Assembly (NCBI GenBank): GCA_020226215.1 | Contig: CM035234.1 | Span: forward strand, 13,048,713 to 13,112,712 | DNA from: Sindora glabra | Taxonomy: Eukaryota > Streptophyta > Magnoliopsida > Fabales > Fabaceae | Length of the DNA stretch: 64,000 bases | Reading direction: 5' to 3' | Shown: positions 49,740 through 62,403 of the stretch, piece by piece | How positions within the stretch are numbered: the first letter of the stretch is position 1 | Layout of the letters: the number at the start of each line of letters is the position of its first letter | Position numbers and translations under genes: made by a program | Notes under the pieces: generated by a model | Database searches by the model: none | Told to the model about the DNA's origin: nothing | The model's input: only the letters and a program-made list of their open reading frames with translations

Positions 49740-52700
49740 ATTTGCCTTTTTTTTTCTAAACTTATTAAAACGGATTAACCTAACCCTATTAGATCAATTC
49801 AATGGACAAAATTTGTACGTTGAGCAATCCCAGATCGGATTATTTTTTTACTAAGTCAAGTCCAGATCAGATTATTACAATACCAATCCCAAGTCGATAT
49901 TTATCAGGCGAATTTAGGCGAATTTTAATAACCTATTACATTTTATTATTATCACTTAATTATTTATTATTATTATTATCATATTAATTATTTATTTATT
50001 ATTATCACTTAAAATTTTATTAAAAGGATGAATATTGAAATTCGGATAAATTTATTGATATAATTAAAATAAAAATTATATCTTTTTTTAGATTTTAATG
50101 AGATTAAATATGAATTCTTTTAAAAAAAGAAAGTAAGAAAATTTTTAAATATTGATGTAGTTTTATTCCTAATTTCTTATGATATATTGATAACTTTTCA
50201 ATATATTAAAATTTTAAATTAAAATTTCATCACCTTTAATATGTGAAAGAAAATATTGACTAAAAATAATTTAACTACTTGTAAAACATTATTTATAAAA
50301 ATACATTTAATTTAAGTAAATTAAGTTTAAAGTCAAGGTATAATAAGACTTGTAACCGAAATCACGTATTAAAAATTTTAGGTAATTAATTAGTGGTGAG
50401 AAATTTTAAATTTTAGATTAAAATTTCTTTTTATGATTATTATATATTATTATTATTATAATTACTCTTATTATTATAAAATATAATTATATTTTATTTT
50501 TACCACTTAAAAATAATTATTATTATTGTTGTTGTTATTATTGTTATTGTTTAATAGAACTAAAAATAATAAAAAATAAATTAAGATATAATAATTTTTA
50601 ACATGAAAAATCCCTCCATTAAGAAAGGTAAAAACTAGTAACCTAGTTCAAAAAAATTTCACTATTAAATAAAATTAGTACAAATATTTTGCTAATTGAA
50701 TTTACAATATATGAATATGTCATTATTTCTAATTATCTCCTTCATTCGATAATGATATATTTTCTTATAAATTATTTTATTATCTATCTTCTGCATCAAA
50801 CCAATCCTTTAAACAAATAGCCCTTTCTAAATTTTGATTATTCATAGATAAATGCTTGTCATTCAAATTTTGCTCTCCAAGAGAAAATGCACTTTCTGAT
50901 ACTACTAAAGATATTGAAGGAGTTGGTATATCACATGCCATAAAAGAAAGTATAGGATGTTGTGTCCTTTGTGCTTTCTACCATTCTAAAATGGTAAAAT
51001 TTGCCATATTAACTATAATATGTGTAAATAAGTAAGAACTTAATTCATTATTGATTGAAAAAGTAAGTTCATTCTAAGAAATCATTATATTTTTCATGAA
51101 ATGGGCTCATTATTTATGAAGAACCCATGCATGAATGCAAAAAACTAAATTTACTATTATACACTTGAAATATTTTTGAGAGTAAATTATTTATATCATT
51201 CATATAAGACTCTAATTCAAATTCATATTGCATATTTTCATGGTATTTTTGTAACAATTTTTTTACTCTTTTTTGTTTAACTCTAGGATCCAAAATTATA
51301 GCTATAACATATAAACAAGGAATATTTCTAAAATATTTATTTCATTTGGGTAAACACTTATTAATAATGATTTCAATCCTATTAATACTTCCAAATTTTA
51401 AAAATGTAGAACTAGAATTAAGCAAACACTAAGTATTGTGTGAGATGTTAGATAATAAGAACTAAATAAAAGATTAATTGTTTTATAAAATATTTGTGAA
51501 AATTATAAACAAATTTGTGCTATTTCCCATTCAACATTTTCAAGGTGATGATTAACTTAAATTTTTGTTGAAAACAAAGTATTCATGACATCTTTATGCT
51601 CTAAATAAAATTTTAACATTTTAAAAGTAGAATTCTATCATGTACAAACATCTTATAGAGGCGTCTTAGGTTTCTTAAAGATTTAGATATATAATTGTTT
51701 CCAATCATATTTTTTAACTAGTGATGATTTGATATATAAAACTATACTTCTAAAATTTTTTTATAAGTATAGAAATAATTTTTAATACGTTTTAAGTAAC
51801 TAAATTTAAAATATGGCATGTAGATTTAAAATAAAAAAATTGAGCTTCAAGAATAGGATTTAAAGATGGAATTAAAATTCTAATAGTACTAGTATTTGTA
51901 GATACATTATTAAAGGTAATTGAAAATATTTTATCTAATATCATGTAATTACTATAAGTATTTATTATATAAAAAGCAATAGTAGATGCATTATGTGATG
52001 GTAGAATTAGTTTAAAATAAATAATTTTTTTATGTAAAATAAAATTATTATCAATATGATGGACAATTACATAAACAAATTCCATTTGGGATGGTGGTGT
52101 CCAAATATCATATGTAAGTGTAACTTTACTTTTAAATTTTTAAAAAAAGTTATGAAAAATCATTTTTTGTTTTGCAAAAATTTTATTCAATTTATTTATA
52201 CTAGTATTCTTACTTATACTACACTATTGAGGATTAAAATGTGGAAGAAAGACATTTAATTTTAGAGAACTAGTTATATTAAAAGGCATTTTAGCATGGC
52301 AAATCTATTTACATAATTTATACTCACAACTATCTTAATTAGGCATGTTAGAATTTTTACTTGGAATATTTACAATATCCACATGTTTAAAAGAATAATG
52401 ACTTCTCATTGTACTAATATCACTACAACTATCATAGTTATAATTTTTTAGATAATATTTGTAAAATATTTTAACTGCACCATCTATATTTTTTAAATCA
52501 AAATGATTTTATATTTTAAATTTTTTTAATCTTTTTGCTAAATCGGATGAGGATATAGGAGTGTTGACATTCTTATGACTAAGAGTATGTTATGAAGATG
52601 GATGTTAATAAGGAAGAGGAGATAATATAAATTCAGATTTGCTTAAAAAGAGTATTTGTTAAATTATTATTTGAAAAATTAGTAGCTATATTTTCTAAAA

Positions 52701-54290
52701 AAATTTGATCAGTAAAATAATTTTGCATATTATTAGAATTATTCAAGTCCATAGTTAAAATTTATTAATAATATAAAAATAAAATTACTAATATTAAAGT
52801 TAATAAGAATAATAACTATTGAATTAACTAAAATACTTAAAAATTGGAATATATAAAATTTAATAAAAATATAAGTAAAAATTAGAAAGAGTTGAAGAAT
52901 GTCACCAATATTTTCTTTTAAAGTGAAAATTTCAATCCTTTGCAACTTAATGCATCACTTCCACCTTTAATCTTTATTATTTGTAGAGAAATGAAAATTA
53001 TAAGAATGAGATTGAAGAAGGAGAGAATGAATATTTATTGTGTAAATTAAGTTTGATTGAGATGATTATTTATAGTGGTATAAAATACATAAAATATTAA
53101 TAAAAAATATATTTAATTATTGAAGTAATGGCTAAAGAGCCATTGCACAATAGTAAAGTTGCACACTAGCCGGTGCATAACACAATGGTAAAGTTATACT
53201 TGCACATTGTCTCTTGAAACTATCAGAAATAGTAATTTGTATAAAAAATCAACCAAAGGGCATGCTAGCTTGGCTTTTGGAAAATTTTTGCAGCATATGC
53301 ACAACGGTGACTAGCCTAACGCAAAATTGATATAAATATTGGAATATTGATGTAACAGAATATTAACATATTATTAAATTTAATAATTAATGTATTATTG
53401 TACAATATATAAAATTTAATTTTAAAAAATATATTTGATGTACATTAAATTTGATAATTTATTGGTGCATTATTAATATACCAAAATAAATTTATAATTT
53501 GATTATTATTATAACTTTAGGATTTTAAATTATAGAATAATATAATAAAATTTGGAATTATTAAATTAAAATTATTTTTTAGATATTTTTATTTAATATT
53601 TTTTGTGATTACAACTTTATTTTAAGTTTTGAAACTTTTAGAGTATAATAAAATTTATCATTTTATATTCATGTGCCTTTTTAGAACATATATGTTTAAA
53701 TTTTTTAATACATACAAAAAATTAAATAGATAATAAATTAATTATTTATTATTTTCTATTATTACTAAACTAATGGGCTAATCTAATAATATCATCTATT
53801 CATTTTAAAAATGTCAAAATTATATTTAAAATTTTCAAATAATTTAAAATTTTAATATAAAAGTACTAATTTAAATTTTAATACAATAATTTATTTTCAT
53901 AAATTTATATAATATACATTGATAATATTAAATATATAAATCTATTAATTTTAATATTAAAAATTATTTAATATTGATCATATATATAATTTTAATATTA
54001 TATATATATTAAAGTATAATTTTAATATATCAATATTATTATTTTAATATATATATAATTAAATATATAATAAATTAATTATTTATTACTTATTATTATT
54101 ACTAAGCTAATGGGTTAACCTAATAATCTGACGAGCTAACACTTAGCAGTCCTAATCTTTCTTCAGGTTGGGTTAATCAATTCCAGTCTCTTATCAAGTC
54201 GGATCACTATTATTATTTTCCTCACTGGTCCTAAACCAACCAAAATTATATTATATTAGATTAACTCGTTAAACCTAATCTATTTTGATA
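49740..54290 (-). mobile_element. hAT-family DNA transposon, decayed
   Basis: A transposase relic (50790-52753, - strand) sits between outer segments with GGTTAA/TTAACC-rich subterminal DNA. The right end (54290-53790 read on the - strand) starts GGTATCAAAATAGATTAGGT and is homologous to the element at 38822-40137. The left end near 49740-49930 shows similar AACCTAACCCTATTAGATC strings, but its exact terminus is unclear. Target duplications were not identified. Confidence 0.6.
50790..52753 (-). pseudogene. hAT transposase pseudogene (RICESLEEPER/BED type)
   Basis: On the - strand, with several frameshifts and stops, the order of a plant hAT transposase is plain. It begins at a likely start MDLNNSNNMQNYFTDQ (52753). 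A BED-like zinc finger stretch follows with NHFDLKNIDGAVKIFYKYYL and MRSHYSFKHVDIV. The catalytic-core entry is VTLTYDIWTPPSQMEFVYVI, HHIDNNFILHKKIIYF. The middle portion contains VIAIILDPRVKQKRVKKLLQ. The C-terminal hAT dimerisation domain is ACDIPTPSISLVVSESAFSL, ERAICLKDWF. It encoded DNA binding, cutting and joining of the element's ends but can no longer give one continuous product. Confidence 0.85.
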
Positions 54291-55029
54291 CCTTTATGGC
54301 TTTACCTTCTTCTTCTCTCTTTTTTTCTCTTTATCTTTTTTTTTCTTTTACTTTCAAATAACTATAGGAAATTCTCATATATTCTAATTATAACATGTGT
54401 CCTTATCCCTAATATGAAGAAAGAAGTTATAATTTTTAATGTTTTAAAAATTAAAAAGTATAATTTTTATTACATATAAATTTTATAAAATTGATGTTTT
54501 GGGTGAAAATTTGACAACTTCGTTCTATGGTAGAGAATAAGGTCATGTATTAACTGTGTAGGATATAAATATATGTGTGTGTATATATGTGCACGTGTGT
54601 GCGTGTGTGTACCTCTTAGATATATATATCTAAGGGGCATAATTAGCCAGTATTTATATTATAAACCATTTCTCTAGGGAGATGAACACTAAATATATCT
54701 TCTTTCAACAATAAAATAAAATAAAATAAAAACAATGTCCTGTGGAAGACTACTAACAATAGTAAAGAGAGAATGTTGGTACTTGTATCTTTTTACTTCT
54801 TTGTCATAGTATATAGTTACCCATGTGAAAAATACACTATCACAAGTGGAAGATTAGTTAGGAAATTAGAATATTAATAGATTTTTTTCTTTGAGTAAAA
54901 ATTATTTCTAAAATTTGAATCCCTCTTCATTTGATGGATAAAATTTGCTTAAGGCTAGCATGCTTTCTATACCAACACCCTTGATGTTTGATTCTATCAT
55001 ATTTATGATAAAGTGAATGACTGCAAAAA
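54291..55029. other. Intergenic DNA with UGT-block traces, TG repeat and palindrome
   Basis: GGTACTTGTATCTTTTTACT at about 54778 and CCCATGTGAAAAATACAC echo the UGT-associated blocks at 41545 and 46507. The UGT block D may begin here and be interrupted by the LINE. A TG-rich tract (54573-54612) and a perfect 20-bp palindrome (54615-54634) follow each other. Confidence 0.4.
54573..54634. repeat. TG-rich microsatellite and adjacent 20-bp perfect palindrome
   Basis: Alternating ATGTGTGTGT, GTGCACGTGTG and GCGTGTGTGT run to 54610. CTTAGATATATATATCTAAG at 54615-54634 equals its own reverse complement. Confidence 0.85.
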
Positions 55030-58000
55030 ATATACTAAATGACACCAGTGGGCAATTATAATCCGAATATGAAGTCTATTTTATGGGAGGAACTTTCTAA
55101 GATACACTAGGGAATTGAGGTTCTTTCGATGATTGCAAAAGATTTTAATTATTTTAAGGATTTTTATGAGAAGAAAGGTGATGTAACCTTTAATTGGCAT
55201 AGGGCTAATATATCTAATGATCACACTAATAGTCGCAACTTCATTAAAGTGGAAGCCCAAGGAGGAAGATCTATTCAGAAGGGTTTGGAACACTACAATT
55301 ATAAGCAGCTTTTCGAAAGTTGGATGGAGTTTTATACTCAATTAATTGGTGTCTAAAATTTTGTGAAGCTTATGTGAGAATAACGCCAAGGGCCTATTCC
55401 AACTATCATCTAGATTTGATTAATCTTTATAGTAATGCGGGGGAGAATAAAGATCCTCTTTTCATATTTGAATCGCTTTAGTTAACTTATACAGATTTTC
55501 AAATTTTCTTAGCTCAAATATGGAATAGGGGTTCAAATGTTATTAATAATCTAAGATCTTTGATTTTGGCTCTTAAAAAGTGGAATACAAATATTTTTAG
55601 CCATGTGAATTATAGGTATTCTATAGTCTTAAGAGAAGAAAAAAAATTCATTTCTCTTGAGATTAGAAAATCAGCTCTAACAGGAATTGACAGAAGTTTT
55701 GACCTAAAGGAAATTCTTTGACAATAGAAATCTAGATTAAAATGGATAAACAAGAGGATAAAAATACTGTATACTATCATATGAAAATAGTATTGAGAAG
55801 AAATAGGAGTAAAATCAAAATAATCATAAATTTGAATGGGAATGGGTAAAAAACAAAGAAAGGGTGGCGATAATTGTATATAACTTCTAGAAAGAATTAT
55901 TCAAAGAAGATCTTGCTAACCACTTGCCCTTTGATATGAAAATCTCATATCCTACAATAACTTAAGATCAAAATTGGAAAGTAAGTATGACTATTTCTTT
56001 GGATGAAGTCAGAAAAGCCATCTACATAATAGGGATCAACAAGACGACTGGAAAGGATGGTTGCCCTGCTATCTTTTATTACTAAAATTGGAGCATTGTG
56101 GGTGAAAAAGTCTTTTTATTTGTTAAGGAGGCTTTCCAAAGTAAGGATACTTGTAAAGTGAATAAAACTTTGGTTTGCCTTATCCCAAGGATAAAAAAAC
56201 CAAAATTTATGAATTAATTTCATCCAATTTCATTATATAATGTGCTTTAAAAATGCATGACTAAAATTATAATAAATTGCATTTATCAATTGTACTAGGC
56301 TTATTCTCTCTATTCCAAGCTAGCTTTGCTATTAGTAAATACATTTATGATAACATTGTAATTTCCCAAAATATGGATCATTCTATAAGGAAAATGCAAG
56401 GAAAGAGAGGTTTTTTTCCATTAAAGTGTATTTTGAGAGAACGTGTGACTAGCTAAATTATAATTTTATATAGAAGGTACTACAAATTAATATGGATAAA
56501 GTTCTAGTTAACCTGATCATGAATTATGTATAATATTCAAACTTAGATGTATTGTGGAATAGAAATAAAACTAAAGACTTTTCACCATCAAATGGAATAA
56601 GGTAAGGTAATCCCTTGTCCCTTTATATATTTGTTCTTTGTATAGACAAGCTATGTTGCATTATTTGTGAAGTAGTGAAAAACAAAAGATGGATTTTGTT
56701 AAGGGCTTAGAGAAATGGTGTGGGGATCTCTTATCTTATATTTGTAAACAATCTTCTTTTATTTGGAGAAGATTCAATTAATCAAATCTAGGTTGTAATG
56801 GAATGCCTTATTATTTTCTCAAAAATATCTGGTCAAAAGGCTAATCATGCTAAAATTAATATTTTATTCTCTTCAAGATGTTAAAGATGAATTGTGGTAG
56901 CAAATTTTAGAAAAATATGGTTTCTTTAATTTAACAAATTTAGGAATGTATTCGAACGTTCCGTTTGATATGAACCAGTCCATCACTTTACATGATCAAA
57001 CTTAAGTAGAGAAGGACTTGACTCTAAGTGAAGACCTGATGACAAGACTTAAAGAATACAAGAAGTAATTGGAGCTTATGCAAATGCAATTTTGGCCTAA
57101 GGAGTCCAAGTAGAAGAAACAAATAGAGCTGAAGTGCTGCTCATCCATGCCGAAGAAATCTGAAGATATTTCGAGTGCAACGAATCTAGACACATTTTCC
57201 TAATATGTTGTACTATAAATTAGGAAATAATTTCCTATTACGAAGGACAATGAGTGTGGACATATTTTCCTAATATGGAGCACAACAAATATGAATATAT
57301 TCTCCAAATATAGAGTTCAATGAATCTAGACATATTTCCAATATAGAATGCAGTAAATCCGGAGACATTTTCCTAATCAGGAGTGTAACAAATAAGAAAA
57401 ATCTGAGGATAATTTTTATTTTTAATTTAATGATAGTCAAAGCTTTGTATTTTTTCCAATTATGGCATTTATTATTTGTATTTTCCTAAGACTAGTATAA
57501 ATAGGAGGCAATGTAACTCAGTATTCAACAATTGATGAATATAATACCAATTTGAGTGTTTCTTCTCTAAAGTGTGAGAAATTTATTTTCTTTTACTTTT
57601 ATGAAACCTTACTTTGTCAATCTTTCCTTATAAGATTAGTGATTCAAATTCATAAAAGCCACTAATTTGTGCTTTAACCTAGGTGTGTTGTTATGTGGAT
57701 TGGTCAATTCATCGCCGTAGTTGGACAAGTGGTCTAAGTAGCAAGTTCTGTTCCTTATAGCGTTGGTTAGCTACTTGCATTTGTTAGGTCATTGAATCAC
57801 CCCAAATCTAGAGTTTATCACCACTAATTCCTTTTCTCAATTTTGGAGTATGATGCTCATATCATTCTTTTAATTTTGTTTTAATTTACTTTATCTGCCT
57901 ACACTGTGAAGATCGAGCCACCCCCATTGAATTCCTTATCACCCTTGATTCATAAAAGGGTGATTAGATACACTTATGCTCATATTGTAAAGAAAGTGCA

Positions 58001-59748
58001 AGATAGGCTTACAGGTTAGAAAATGAAATGCATTGGGAGAGCAGTTCTTGCCAAATTAGTTATAAGTATGTTGCCAATATATCCTATGCAAGTGGCTTCC
58101 ATTCTTTTTATCATTCTCAATGAAATTGAGAAACTTTGATGCTTTTTCATTGGGAAGCATGATTTGTTCGAAAATAAATTACACACTATTAACTAGAAAG
58201 TTCTCTTAAGGCCTAAAGAGGTAAGAGGTTTGGGTTTACTTAACTTAAAATTGATGAACCATGCTTGTTTAGTGAAACTAATCTAGCGCCTTGTTAGTAG
58301 TAAATAAGGTTTATGGACTCAGGTTTTGAAATGTAAGTATTCTAGAAATGAAGACAGGTCTAATGGTGTTATTATGAAAAACTCATTCTTTTTTATGGAA
58401 AAGCTTGGGGAAAATATGACATTATGTTAAGGAAGTTATTGGTAAAAATTTAAATGATGGTAGAAATACTTTCTTCTAGAAAGATTATTGGTTAGGAAAT
58501 TTCATTCTTTATGAACATATTACTAGACCATTATCAGATGTAAGGTTAATGATCTTGTGAACATGAATGGATCCTAGAATACTGAGATGTGAAACATTGG
58601 TTAACTCATGAAATGGTATTTAGCGTTGTTGCAATTCTATCACCTACCTCTCAACTTGGGGAAGATATGATTTGTTAGAGAAATTCAAGCACTGAGGATT
58701 TTTCTATCAAGCAAGCTTATATTTTTAGAGCTAGTTAGGAAGAGTTGCAAGTAGATTTTATGGAAAAAGATGTTGGCTTGGTCAAAGATGAAAAGAGTTA
58801 AAATGCTTTTATGGTAGAGTTACAGTGAAGGGTTGCTTATTAATGTAGCTAGACATCGATGGGGTTTAAGAGCACCTTCAAGCAATCTGTATAATGATGC
58901 AGAAGAAAATACTTTGCACATCCTTGGAGATTGCTCGGAAGCCAAACATTTGTGGGAGGCTTTGTTAGCAAGACAACATAGGGCCATCTTCTAAGTTTTA
59001 GATGGGAAGGAGAGGTTTGAGGTAAACCCAAGTAAGTAGCTAGGAAAAAAAATTTTAGATTAGGCAATCATCTATGGTATATAGGAGTTTGACATCTTTA
59101 GGTGGGGCAAAATAGGAAAATCTTTAAACCTTCTTTCCAAAAGCCATTAGAGCCAATAGTTTTTGTTCAAAATTATGCTAGGAAGTAACAATTGCTTTTT
59201 TAGTTTTCAAGCATGTCAACTAATTGAATGCATCTACTTTAGTTATTAAATGGACACCTCCTTGTTTGGGATAGATCAAGATTAACATTGATAGTACATC
59301 CAAAAATAACCCCAGAGTGGTAGGGTGTGGTTGTATTTTTAGAAATTATGAAGGTGCTTAGATGGAAGGTTTCATATGTGATTTGGGAATTCACTTATCC
59401 TTAACTATGGAGTTTGGGGAGATGGATTCGTTGGTGTTAGTTGATCTTTTTAATAGCAAGAAGAAAGGAAAAATAAACTCACAGGTTTTATGCGTAAGTG
59501 TAATAATTTATTGACTCATAATTGGAAGGTAACTATAATCCATATGTTTAGGGAAGGAAATGCCTGTGCAAAATGGCTAGCATTATTTAGCTTGAAGCAT
59601 AATTCAAGTTTTAAGCTCTTTTCCTTCTAAATTAGGCTTATATGATTTTGGGTGATGCTTTGGAGGTTTTCACCTTTTGTGTAATCTTTGCTTAGCTGTG
59701 TTTTTATTTTCTGGACTTTAGCTCTCTCTGTTTACTAAAGAAAAAAAG
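55030..59748 (+). mobile_element. L1-type LINE with C-terminal RNase H, decayed, interrupted by a solo LTR
   Basis: Reading on the + strand across frameshifts gives, in order: an AP-endonuclease remnant (KSILWEELSKI, MIAKDFNYF, FNWHRANIS; about 55060-55250); a linker (IWNRGSNVINNLRSLILALK); reverse transcriptase (TGKDGCPAIF, NKTLVCLIPRIK, ISLYNVL, IYDNIVISQNMDHSIRKMQG, GNPLSLYIFVLCIDKL, FVNNLLLFGE; about 56000-56880); a thumb-like region (GMYSNVPF | LIHKRVIRYTYAHIVKKVQD); the zf-RVT region (HRWGLRAPSSNLYNDAEENT, about 58850-58965); and RNase H (KINIDSTSKNNPRVVGCGCI, MDSLVLVDLFNSKK; about 59275-59600). The catalytic YADD equivalent is degraded to FVNN. The 5' end is truncated inside the endonuclease; the 3' end is at the A-run 59741-59748. 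Confidence 0.8.
56966..57941 (+). mobile_element. Solo LTR (976 bp) nested in the LINE
   Basis: The insert begins TGATATGAACC and ends CCTTATCA (TGATA/TATCA inverted ends). It is flanked by CCGTT at 56961-56965 and CCCTT at 57942-57946, a 5-bp target duplication with one mismatch. Removing it joins GMYSNVP to LIHKRV, the expected LINE sequence. A TATA box (TATAAATA, 57496-57503) and a pyrimidine-rich region after it fit the U3/R structure of an LTR. No second LTR or internal domain is present, so it arose by recombination between two LTRs. Confidence 0.85.
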
Positions 59749-60184
59749 ACATCAATGAGGTTAATGTGTTTAATTTAACATTTCAATAAAATAAAATTTT
59801 AAAATTAATGAGATATCTTAGAGGACATACATAACGTAAAATTATAAGACAATCAATAAAACATACACCCATGTGAAAAAATGATACTATAGTTGATGGG
59901 TAACTTGGTAGGTATCCAATTTGTATTTTGGTGGGCTATCCATTTCAAGCACTTTCATGCAATCATGTCAATTTGAGGCAATTATACATATGACACTATC
60001 ATTTTATTATGCAATAGTCGTATTTTTTTTAGTTTTATTTCATAATTTACAATGAATTACAAACGTAATTTAAAATCACACGTTGTATAGCCCATCTATA
60101 ATAAAGTCGTTCAATATCAAACACTACTAATATTAATTGGATTTAGTTTTATTTAGGAAGAAAAAAATCAAGCAAGGTGGCCAA
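59749..60184 (-). repeat. UGT 3'-flanking repeat, copy D
   Basis: From about 59890, the order TAACTTGG, ATGTCAATTTGAGGCAATTA, CAATATCAAACACTACTAAT and AAGCAAGGTGGCCAA matches the DNA just downstream of the UGT at 42841. It stops at the GGTGGC(T/C)A string immediately before the position of the UGT stop codon, where an LTR element starts at 60185. Confidence 0.7.
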
Positions 60185-60952
60185 TGTCACAAGTTAGCAG
60201 TTGTGATAGTTCGACAGGAAAATGTAGTCGGATTTAGATGAGACTTTGTAAAAAAATTCAACATGTTGCGATGGTCCTGTGGTTGTAATTTGAGATCAAT
60301 CCAACTAGTGTACTATTTTTCTTGATTTTTTTGAGTTTAGGAGTATTTTGATCATTTCGAAAGGTTCAAGAATTCAACGGGATTTGAGAAGCCTGTATTT
60401 ATGATCTTTGTATTATTATCTTCATGTCAAGCAATTTTCGAGTGAATCAAACACTTAGAGCATGGCGAAAAGGACTTATGACAGTTCAAGAAAAGTATGT
60501 CATCTTATGTTATTTAGACTTTAGTTCAAAATGTTCTTTAAGGGATGGAGTGCTCTAAGGGCTCGAGTGGTGCCTAAGACACTAAGTTAGGGACGGAGTG
60601 TGTTAGCTTGTAGCTATCCCTTTACACACTCGAAACTATAGAATGACGCATAAACCAATTGAGTGAAGTGTCCCCCTCTTTATTCAATTGTTACTTCAGC
60701 CTGAACAACTTAAAGGCTTCATGTGTGGAAAGATCTTGCAGTCTAGTATGCAAGAGCGTTTTAGTGACATACGATATTGGTATGTAGATATTTATACATG
60801 GGACTTGTTGTATAGGTGATAAGTCTTTGATATCCCGTTATTTCTACCAAGCATGCCAAATAAGGGTCGTAATATTGGAAGGCTAGCATGTTCACTAAGA
60901 GTGGCCAACATGCGCCACATGATTTCGATTGGAGAGCTGTCGGCTTGTGACA
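60185..60952 (+). repeat. 5' LTR of the 2985-bp element
   Basis: Begins TGTCACAAG and ends CTTGTGACA, a perfect 9-bp inverted end. It aligns along its length with 62404-63169. Confidence 0.9.
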
Positions 60953-62403
60953 TTTGGTATCAAAGCCCAATTTGCACTAGAGGGCCTAGATTGGGTAGGC
61001 ATAATTAGTTTTGATGCGGCTTATCCAATGATATGTAGTGTGTGTGAAGCTATCATTCTCATAAACTCGATGGTAGCATTACCAAATACTTGACTAGAAA
61101 GGTGCAAGAGATTGGATCAGCTCGAAAAGCTAGCGTGTTGGTGGGATGATATTTGAGAGATCATGGATTAGTATATTAGGCTCGAGCATTTGCGCCAAGT
61201 GGGCTATCTTGCTTGTCGATTGTGTGCGGGACATTGGTTATGTGTTCATTCATAGTAGTAACATGGAGGGATGCAACCCCACCATCCAGTGAGACGAGAG
61301 AATTGATGGCTAATTTGGTGGCAGAATCCTGGGTGGAATCGGAGGGTGAAGCCATTGGTCATACTAGTGGGCGTGACCACAAGTGGAGGGCACGATCAGA
61401 TCATTCCAGAGAAAGTAGTTCAAAATCATGTTAAGAACGTCCAGAGGGATATCCTATGTTACTCAGAGGAGTATTACTCGATAGAGTATAGTTGGAGATC
61501 TAACAATGTGCACAATCTATAGGTTGATTAGAAAGTGCGCAATCACTTACTAGATTTGAAAGATGCTAGAGTGCTAGCATATTGATGTAGTGGGCTATAC
61601 TATATAGTTGCTAAAGGAGAACAATGACTTGGAGGAGGGTTGCAAACTAGCACTACATCATCGCTTAGTTGAGAAGACTTTGTAACACTGAGTTCACATT
61701 TGTTCGTGCATAGGCAAAGTGAAAGTCAAGTAAAGTGGAAGGTGCTCTATGCTCAACCCTCTCTTGCCATAGAGTCGGGGTGCCATCAAATGGATGCACT
61801 CGAGTAGGACTATGAGAGCCTAGACACTGGTGGATGTCGCTCGAGTTAGAAAGGGTTGTGAAGACCACGATGTTAGTGGGCATCAACTCTGATTGGGTGT
61901 GAAAGTGGCCTTGCAAAGCATAATGAATTTGATCGAAATTCAAACGAGCAACTGGAGAGCGAGATTCACTATCTCTGTATAGATCTAGCATAAGTCCTGT
62001 CTCTTGTACTAGTGTAATAGGACATTTGGTGCAAGATACCTGTTAGTAGGTGATTCAGAAGTGCTAAGCATTATTCATGATTCATAGAGTTGGCATGCAC
62101 TTTGGTTTGTTGTGGAGGCGGCATTTGTGCAAGTTGCAAATGGTAATAAGCACACAGTTGCAAAGGCAACTACCGATCAAACAAGTTTTAGATGTAACAA
62201 ATTTGGGAGAGTTATGTGGGATAATGACACTAAAGAGTGTCATGACACTTTGTATAATGACTACAGAGGTAGCCCTTTGAAACATTTGCGGAGGATGCAT
62301 TTTGCCAAGAGTACCTATGTTATAGAGGTAATAGACAACCCAAAATTTAAGATGGTCAGATTGAGACCTCAATGAGGGTATTGACATTTGAAGTGGGGGA
62401 GAA
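60953..62403 (+). other. Interior of the non-autonomous LTR element
   Basis: 1451 bp with more balanced GC than the flanks. The longest + strand frames are 73 codons (61213-61434) and 87 codons (62112-62375). The second contains FRCNKFGRVMWDNDTKEC, which faintly recalls a Gag zinc knuckle but lacks the required Cys/His spacing. The frames on the other strand (61665-61991, 62082-62387) are shadows. Confidence 0.6.

Noticed and set aside
61665..62387. 101-108 codon ORFs on the - strand
   Set aside because: They lie wholly inside the non-autonomous LTR element, opposite its direction, and show no domain; shadows.
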